From assembly GCA_046349355.1 (NCBI GenBank), contig JAXMCM010000018.1:274681-338680 (forward strand): DNA of 64,000 nucleotides. The letters run 5' to 3'. Position numbers and translations under genes: made by a program. The stretch comes from CALKJU01 sp046349355. GTDB lineage: Bacteria; Pseudomonadota; Alphaproteobacteria; Geminicoccales; Geminicoccaceae. The notes under the pieces are model-generated. The model searched no databases. It saw nothing but the letters and a program-made list of their open reading frames with translations, and was not told the origin of the DNA. Positions 59,036-64,000 of this stretch are shown in pieces (within the stretch, counting starts at the first letter, position 1; every line of letters starts with the position of its first letter).

Positions 59036-60493
59036 TCAGTAGTAGCTCAGGAAGTCGTCTTCCGTCAGACCGGTCGTCCCGAACAGGACGAGCGCATCGC
59101 TGGCGCTGTAGAGCCCGGACGGCGACAGGGGCAGCGCGTTCCAGGCCCGGCCGAGCTCCAGCGTCGTCGACGTCCGCGTGCTGCCCTGGTCGGTGACCGA
59201 TCCGACCGTCACGAAGGCATCGCCATTGTCGAGCACGCGATTGTCGTTGCTGTCGAGATAGTCGAAGGCGTTGGTGCCGGTGATGCTGGTCACGGCGTTG
59301 TAGAAGGAGATCCCCAGTCCGTCGCTGCCCCGGCTGAAGTCCCGAACGAGGTCGCGGCCGCCCCCGTCGCTCTGCTCCTGATTCAGTCCGTAGTAGAACC
59401 GATCGGAACCGTCACCGCCGCTGACAAGATCGTTCCCCTGACCGCCGTTCAGCCAGTCCGTCGCGCCGCCGCCCGCCAGTGAATCGTTGCCTTGACCGCC
59501 GTACATGTCATCGCTGTCGCTTCCACCGGTCAGGCGGTCATTGCCGTCGTCACCGGACATGTAGCCGCCGCCGGACCCGCTGCGCAGGACATCGTTTCCG
59601 GTTCCGCCGTAGATATTCTGTGAGTTGGCACCTCCGTCGATGACATCATCGCCATCCTCACCATAGAAATAGCCTCTAGCGCCGTGGCCCGTGATCGAGT
59701 CGTTGCCGGTTCCGCCGTAAATCTCCTGCCAGCCATAGTTGCCGGTATCGATCCTGTCGTTGCCGTCGCCGCCAAAGGCAGAAGTCCAGTCGTTGTTGCC
59801 CAAGGTGATGACGTCATTGCCGATGCCGCCATCTGCATAGCAGCCATAGCCGTCCCCCAACGTGACGACGTCGTCGCCCTCATCGCCGTAGACATACTGA
59901 TAGTTGCCGGTCCCCGCGGAAAGCCTGTCGTTTCCTTCGCCACCGGAGATCCAGTCGTCGCCCGTTCCGCCGATGGCGCTGTCGTCGCCCTCGCCGCCCT
60001 GCAGCGCGTCGCCACCGCTCCCGCCGTCGAGGCGGTCGTTGCCGGCGCTGCCGACGAGGCTGTCCGAGCCTGCCGACCCCCAGAGCGTGTTGGCGGCCGC
60101 ATTGCCGGTCAGCTGGTCGTCGGCGTTGCTGCCGAGCACATTCTCGACGCTGACGAGGGTGTCGTTGCCGTCCGCCGTGGTTGCCGTGCCAGCCGTCAGG
60201 TCGACGACGACCCCGGCGGTGACGAAGTCGGCGTAGCTGGCGGTGTCGGCCCCGTTCCCGCCATCGAGCGAGTCGTTGCCGGTACCGCCGACGAGCGAGT
60301 CCGCCCCGCCACCGCCGACGAGGAGGTCGGCGCCATTGCCGCCAAAGAGGCTGTCGTTGCCGTCGCCGCCGTACAGCGTGTCGTTACCGTCCTTGCCGTA
60401 GGCGGTGTCGTTGCCGCCGAACAGGCTGATGGTGTCGGCCGAGCCCGTGCCGCTGCGGGAATCGTCGCCGGCGGTCCCGTTGATGATGGCCAT
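59036..60493 (-). CDS. RTX calcium-binding protein with type I secretion-like C-terminus
   Basis: 485 residues beginning MAIINGTAGDDSRSG, very like the protein at 4370 (both continue SISLFGGND or TISLFGGND). Nonapeptide repeats run to about residue 375, interrupted at about 90-125 by a short module (TASYADFVTAGVVVDLTAG, ENVLGSNADDQLTG) found in many secreted RTX proteins. The C-terminal 110 residues (DLVRDFSRGSDGLGISFYN, VTVGSVTDQGS, ending LTEDDFLSYY) match the usual type I export module, with a hydrophobic/aromatic end. AGGGGGAC precedes the ATG. No HlyBD genes adjoin. Confidence 0.82.
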   Translation of the reverse strand: MAIINGTAGDDSRSGTGSADTISLFGGNDTAYGKDGNDTLYGGDGNDSLFGGNGADLLVGGGGADSLVGGTGNDSLDGGNGADTASYADFVTAGVVVDLTAGTATTADGNDTLVSVENVLGSNADDQLTGNAAANTLWGSAGSDSLVGSAGNDRLDGGSGGDALQGGEGDDSAIGGTGDDWISGGEGNDRLSAGTGNYQYVYGDEGDDVVTLGDGYGCYADGGIGNDVITLGNNDWTSAFGGDGNDRIDTGNYGWQEIYGGTGNDSITGHGARGYFYGEDGDDVIDGGANSQNIYGGTGNDVLRSGSGGGYMSGDDGNDRLTGGSDSDDMYGGQGNDSLAGGGATDWLNGGQGNDLVSGGDGSDRFYYGLNQEQSDGGGRDLVRDFSRGSDGLGISFYNAVTSITGTNAFDYLDSNDNRVLDNGDAFVTVGSVTDQGSTRTSTTLELGRAWNALPLSPSGLYSASDALVLFGTTGLTEDDFLSYY

Positions 60494-60620
60494 GAGATGT
60501 CCCCCTGAAGCTGCCGTGCGGAATGCACGTTGCAGTTTCAGGAGGAAGCATACCGGTTACCTTGAGGGGGGTATTGATCTGGATCACGCACCGGCCCGGC
60601 TCCGGCGAGCGTGGGCCGCG

Positions 60621-60908
60621 CTAGGGCCGCGGCAGCGCCCGCCCGGAGCAGACGATGCGGCGGACGCCGACGGTGGCGGTGAACTCCTGGCGGCAGGCGA
60701 CCATGCGGCCGGTCTCCGGGTCGACCACCCAGAGGCGCTGGCCGGCCAGCAGGGCCGGCTGCGGCGCCGGCTTCGCGACGGCCGGCGCGGGACCGCTGCC
60801 CGGGCCGCGATAGACCGTGACCCCGCCTTCCTGCGTCGGTGCCGCCGCCGCCGTGCCGGCGAGCAGGATGGCGGCCAGCGCCAGCCGGCAGGCCCGTCGT
60901 GTCGTCAT
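60621..60908 (-). CDS. Small secreted protein of unknown function
   Basis: 95 residues. The signal peptide is RRACRLALAAILLAGTAAAA. A proline-rich stretch (GPGSGPAPAVAKPAPQPALL) is followed by a small domain with two cysteines (RMVACRQEFTATVGVRRIVC), which could form one disulfide. No family is recognised. GGGAG precedes the ATG. Confidence 0.65.
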   Translation of the reverse strand: MTTRRACRLALAAILLAGTAAAAPTQEGGVTVYRGPGSGPAPAVAKPAPQPALLAGQRLWVVDPETGRMVACRQEFTATVGVRRIVCSGRALPRP

Positions 60909-61027
60909 GCTGCGTCTCCCGTCCGGCCGCCCGTTCGTGCGGGGGCGGCTCGCTGCGACGGGAGCTAGCCGGTGCCGCCCGCGCCGTCCCGGGCGGACGG
61001 CAGGCGGGCGTACGCGGCTGTCCGGGA

Positions 61028-61939
61028 TCAGGCGACCTGCGGTGCGCCCACGGCCCGGTGCAGCTCGGCCACGACCAGCGGGTCGAGGCGCAGGCCGCGC
61101 GCCAGCTCCTGCAGGTAGGCCCGCTCCTGCGGGGTGTCGACCTCGATCGCCATCAGCGAGGCGGCGTAGACCTCGGCCGCCAGCGTCGGGTCGCTGACCT
61201 GCGCCACCAGCGCGTCGAGGTCGAGCGGCTTCTTCATCTCCTGCTGCAGGAAGGCGATGGCGTCGGTGTCGGCCCCGCCCTCCTGGACCTTGCCGAGGAT
61301 GCGCTGGACCTCGCCGCCGTCGATCTGGCCGTCGGCCTTGGCGGCGCTGATCATCGCCTGGAGGATGATGGTGGCCTTGCTGGCGAGGATCGCCTCCTCG
61401 CCGGGCGTCTCCGGCGGGCGGACGCCGATCGGGATGTCCTCCTGGGTCGGGATCTGCTCCTGCGTCAGCGCCTTCTGCTCGGCCATCTTGCGGAAGGCCT
61501 GCATCGCCAGCGAGCCGAGCACGGCGAGCCCGGCGCCGCCGATGGCGTTGCCGACCGAGCTGTTGCCGCGGCCGAGCAGGATGCCGGCCAGCGCCCCGAG
61601 GCCGCCGACCGCCAGCGGGTTGCCCTGCTGCACGCTCTGCCCGGCCTTGCCGAGCGAGCCCTGCAGGCCGCCGAGCAGGTCGCCGAGGCCACCGCCGCCG
61701 GCACCGCCGCGCGAGCCGGCCGCAGCACCGCCCAGCAGGTCGCCGAGACCACCGAGGCCGCCGCCCGCCGCCCCGCCGCGGCCGCCGCCCTGCAGGCCGC
61801 CGAGGATCTGGCCGAGCAGGCCGCCACCGCCGCCCTGGCCGGCGCCCAGCGCGCTGTCGAGGCGCCGGCTGGTCGTGCGCCCCTGGTTGGGGCCGAGCCC
61901 GGCCTGCATCAGCTGACCCAAGAGATCCTGCGCGTTCAC
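61028..61939 (-). CDS. DUF533 / TerB-like protein
   Basis: 303 residues with a GTG start after GGAGGAACGTCAC. The first 115 residues are Gly/Leu-rich low complexity. One hydrophobic glycine-zipper stretch (NPLAVGGLGALAGILLG, AIGGAGLAVLGSLAMQAF) follows. The last 125 residues are helical and resemble TerB/DUF533 (ILQAMISAAKADGQIDGGEV, AAEVYAASLMAIEVDTPQER, LARGLRLDPLVVAELH). E. coli YebE is a member; the function is unknown. Confidence 0.8.
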   Translation of the reverse strand: MNAQDLLGQLMQAGLGPNQGRTTSRRLDSALGAGQGGGGGLLGQILGGLQGGGRGGAAGGGLGGLGDLLGGAAAGSRGGAGGGGLGDLLGGLQGSLGKAGQSVQQGNPLAVGGLGALAGILLGRGNSSVGNAIGGAGLAVLGSLAMQAFRKMAEQKALTQEQIPTQEDIPIGVRPPETPGEEAILASKATIILQAMISAAKADGQIDGGEVQRILGKVQEGGADTDAIAFLQQEMKKPLDLDALVAQVSDPTLAAEVYAASLMAIEVDTPQERAYLQELARGLRLDPLVVAELHRAVGAPQVA

Positions 61940-61986
61940 GTGACGTTCCTCCCGTCGGCGGTACCGCTCCGCCTATCAGATAGGGC

Positions 61987-63561
61987 TCATCGTGCGGTGG
62001 TGCCAGCGGGCACCGGCGGATCGCCGCCGGCGCGGTCGAGGACGGCGGCGGTGCGGGCGTGCAATTCGGCGGCGCGCTGCGGCGTCGGGCCGACGCAGGT
62101 CAGGCCCAGCTTGCCGAACTCGCTCAGCGCCCCGATCAGGTGGAAGGCGACGCCCTCGTGGGCGGCACCGTGGAAGTGCAGGCCGTGCTCGACGGCGATG
62201 TCGATCAGGTCGTCGGGGGTCAGGCCGCGGTAGCGCTCGGATTCGAGGTTGTCCGAGGCGACGTAGTGGCAGGGCGTGCCGTCGGGGGTGGCGAAGCTGG
62301 CGGTGGCCGGGTCGTAGCGGCCGTCGGTCAGCAGCTTCAGCATCTGGAAGGGGTGCGTGGTGCCGCCCTTGCGCAGGTTGATCTCGATGGCGTGGTGGCG
62401 CCAGCCGCCGGCCGGATCGCGGACCGAGACGAAGTCGACGCCGAAGCGGCCGAGCACGCCGCGCTGGCGCAGGGCTCCGGCGACGGCGAGGCCGGCCGCC
62501 TGGACGGCCTGCGCATAGGCCGGGTCGGCCGGAAAGCGGCAGCCCAGATAGACCTGCCCGCCGGGGCCGCCCAGCACCTGGTCGTGGGTCGAGATCGCCT
62601 CGACATGGCCCAGCGGGTCGATGCGCAGCTGCGCCGAGGGCGAGCGCTTCTCCGCGCCCTCGACGAAGGCCTCGGCGATGCCGCCCATGGCGGCGAACTT
62701 GGCGGCATAGGCTTCCCAGTCCATGCCGCGCGCCTCGAAGCGCAGGCCCGGCAGGCGGTCGCGCACCCAGGCCTCGAGGCCGGGGCCGCCGGGCGCCCCG
62801 TCGAAGGCGAAGGTGGCGTTGCCCTCGCCGGAAAACCCCTCGTCGAGCTTGACCACGGCGCGGCGCAGCGCCGGGTCGCGGCGGCGCAGGGCGGCCAGCG
62901 CCGCGGCGAGGTCGGCGGCGTCGCGCAGGCCCTCGGCACCCTCGGGCAGGAGCAGGCCGGCCTCGCGGAACAGCCGCCGGCTGCCGCTCTTCGAGCCCAG
63001 CGGCAGCAGCAAGGGATCGCAGGCGTAGAGCGGCAGGCCCAGGCGCACCGCCAGCGTGCGTTCCAGGGGCGTGGCGTTGAAGCAGGTGATGTGCGCGCTG
63101 TGCGGATCGGGAACCAGCCCGCGCAGCCGCTCGAGCAGGCGCGGCCGGGCCAGCAGCTTGGCGGTGAGCGGTGCGGACCCGGTGGCGTCGTGGCAGGCGA
63201 GCAGCGTGAGCCGGGCCCGGGCATGCGAGGTCGGCACCCCCGGCAGCAGGTGCAGGACGTAGTCGACCACCGCGTCGGCCAGCGGCGTGCTGGTCAGGTA
63301 GACGACCCGGGTGCGCGGCAGCCGCAGCAGCAGCAGCAGCGACAGCATCCGCTCCTCGTAGTGGTGCGCGCCGGTGACCTTGGCCAGCACGTCCGGGTCC
63401 ATCGACAGGCTGGGCACGACGATGACGGTGCGCGGCGCCGCCGGATCGCCCTGCAGGCGCTGGAACATCGGCCGCAGGCGGGCCTGCAGCGCGGCGAAGG
63501 CGGCGAGCTCGGCGGGCGAGCCGGGGGGAAAGGGTGCGGTCGGGTCGTCGGGCGGCTGCAT
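61987..63561 (-). CDS. ATP-grasp ligase related to peptide ligase PGM1
   Basis: 524 residues. The N-terminal part (TVIVVPSLSMDPDVLAKVTG, YEERMLSLLLLLRLP, VVYLTSTPLADAVVDYVLHL) matches the pre-ATP-grasp region of PGM1-type proteins. RRAVVKLDEGFSGEGNATFAF is the ATP-grasp lysine and glycine loop, and HHAIEINLRKGGTTHPF holds the metal-binding Glu and Asn. PGM1 of Streptomyces joins peptides in pheganomycin synthesis. No precursor peptide or nonribosomal synthetase gene is adjacent, so the amine and carboxylate partners are unknown. DUF533 lies 47 bases downstream. Confidence 0.78.
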   Translation of the reverse strand: MQPPDDPTAPFPPGSPAELAAFAALQARLRPMFQRLQGDPAAPRTVIVVPSLSMDPDVLAKVTGAHHYEERMLSLLLLLRLPRTRVVYLTSTPLADAVVDYVLHLLPGVPTSHARARLTLLACHDATGSAPLTAKLLARPRLLERLRGLVPDPHSAHITCFNATPLERTLAVRLGLPLYACDPLLLPLGSKSGSRRLFREAGLLLPEGAEGLRDAADLAAALAALRRRDPALRRAVVKLDEGFSGEGNATFAFDGAPGGPGLEAWVRDRLPGLRFEARGMDWEAYAAKFAAMGGIAEAFVEGAEKRSPSAQLRIDPLGHVEAISTHDQVLGGPGGQVYLGCRFPADPAYAQAVQAAGLAVAGALRQRGVLGRFGVDFVSVRDPAGGWRHHAIEINLRKGGTTHPFQMLKLLTDGRYDPATASFATPDGTPCHYVASDNLESERYRGLTPDDLIDIAVEHGLHFHGAAHEGVAFHLIGALSEFGKLGLTCVGPTPQRAAELHARTAAVLDRAGGDPPVPAGTTAR

Positions 63562-63664
63562 CGGGCGATGCTCGCGTGACGGTTGGGGCGTGGCAAGAGG
63601 GTGTTGGGGTGGCGATCGGGCTAACGTCAGCCATGCCCGTCCCTCCCCGCGGAGGTCCAGAGCG

Positions 63665-63877
63665 ATGCTGACGCTGCACCTGCCCGAAGAGCTCGAGCGC
63701 CGCCTCGCCGCCCTGGCCGAGCGCTCCGGTCACAGCCCGGACGCGCATGTCGAGGCGGCGCTCCGGCTCTACCTCGACGACGCCGAGGATGGCCAATGCG
63801 CCGCCGAGCGGCTGCAGGATGCGCTGCCGGCGATCCCGCTGGAGGAGGTGGAGCGAGGGCTCGGGCTGGCGGATTGA
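63665..63877 (+). CDS. Small ribbon-helix-helix-like protein (antitoxin-type)
   Basis: 70 residues after GGAGGTCCAGAGCG. MLTLHLPEELERRLAALAER followed by SGHSPDAHVEAALRLYL is a ribbon-helix-helix pattern (strand, helix, helix), as in CopG/RelB-type antitoxins. The C-terminal acidic region (DDAEDGQCAAERLQDAL) could bind a toxin. No RelE/ParE-type gene follows within 80 bases, only a terminator for the opposite strand, so it may be an orphan. Confidence 0.7.
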   Translation: MLTLHLPEELERRLAALAERSGHSPDAHVEAALRLYLDDAEDGQCAAERLQDALPAIPLEEVERGLGLAD

Positions 63878-63911
63878 TGGCGATGCCTCAGGACATTCCC
63901 CCCAACGAAAA

Positions 63912-63935
63912 CGCCCGCCGGCAAGCCGGCGGGCG
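63912..63935 (-). terminator. Intrinsic terminator of the gene entering from the right
   Basis: A perfect 11-base stem, CGCCCGCCGGC with GCCGGCGGGCG, around a two-base loop. On the minus strand it is followed by TTTTCG and lies 25 bases beyond the stop at 63961. Confidence 0.85.
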
Positions 63936-63960
63936 TCGTCGCTTCGCTTCGTCCGGACGC

Positions 63961-64000
63961 TCAGTCGCGCACGAAGCCCTTGATCATCTCGTTCACCTCG
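63961..64000 (-). CDS. C-terminal end of a gene continuing past the window (partial)
   Basis: Reads EVNEMIKGFVRD then TGA at 63961-63963. The strong terminator just downstream supports a real gene end. Twelve residues are too few to name the family. Confidence 0.7.
   Translation of the reverse strand, partial: EVNEMIKGFVRD

Noticed and set aside
1..64000. Prophage, integrative element or insertion sequence
   Set aside because: No integrase, transposase, phage structural gene or tRNA attachment site was seen; the RTX island shows duplication but no mobility gene.

Overview
The window is very GC-rich (codon third positions are almost all G or C) and reads as an alphaproteobacterium, most likely Rhodospirillales-like. 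Supporting features are the uvrC-pgsA-moaD-moaE gene order, a CUT2-type sugar ABC operon, a Caulobacter-type ceramide gene set, and many RTX calcium-binding proteins. No rRNA, tRNA, CRISPR array, integrase or transposase was seen.

Layout. 0-5.4 kb holds single metabolic genes: rhomboid protease, molybdopterin hydroxylase subunit, glutathione S-transferase, pterin carbinolamine dehydratase and a first RTX protein. 5.5-11 kb is a minus-strand sugar uptake operon (binding protein, permease, double ATPase, permease, SDR dehydrogenase) preceded by two LacI-type operator cores. 11-15.4 kb has a tyrosine-phosphatase-like protein, moaE, moaD, pgsA, uvrC and a GFA-family gene. 15.5-22.6 kb holds a sulfotransferase and then a run of minus-strand genes, nearly all interrupted by single-base frameshifts: an unknown protein, an RTX/cadherin protein, an RTX relic and an MFS transporter. 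22.3-32.5 kb has three RTX plus FG-GAP paralogues with a monooxygenase, a sulfatase and a small secreted protein between them. 32.8-42.9 kb holds a LysE exporter, a PEP-carboxylase-like protein, an alpha/beta hydrolase, a SYLF lipid-binding protein, glcF, another RTX protein and a ferredoxin-reductase-type flavoprotein.

43.1-57.6 kb is the most coherent block: a sphingolipid synthesis and export locus. A plus-strand, mostly overlapping operon encodes a glycosyltransferase/ELM1 fusion, a fatty-acid-hydroxylase-family membrane enzyme, a bCerS-like N-acyltransferase, a MobA-like nucleotidyltransferase, a phosphoesterase, LptF, LptG, a lipid kinase and a Tam41-like nucleotidyltransferase. The convergent minus-strand operon encodes an acyl-AMP ligase, a CerR-like reductase, an acyl carrier protein and serine palmitoyltransferase. 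Together these could activate a fatty acid, load it on the carrier protein, condense it with serine, N-acylate and reduce it to ceramide, phosphorylate and decorate the headgroup, and move the lipid outward through an LptFG pair.

58-64 kb holds a secreted trypsin-like protease, another RTX protein, a small secreted protein, a DUF533 protein, a PGM1-like ATP-grasp ligase, a ribbon-helix-helix protein, and the tail of a gene that continues past the window behind a clear intrinsic terminator.

Two themes cut across the window. Eight RTX proteins lie in 64 kb, seven sharing one N-terminal signature, with no type I secretion genes beside them. A recurrent promoter-like motif (TTGacc, 16-18 bases, cTAGnnT) precedes several genes.
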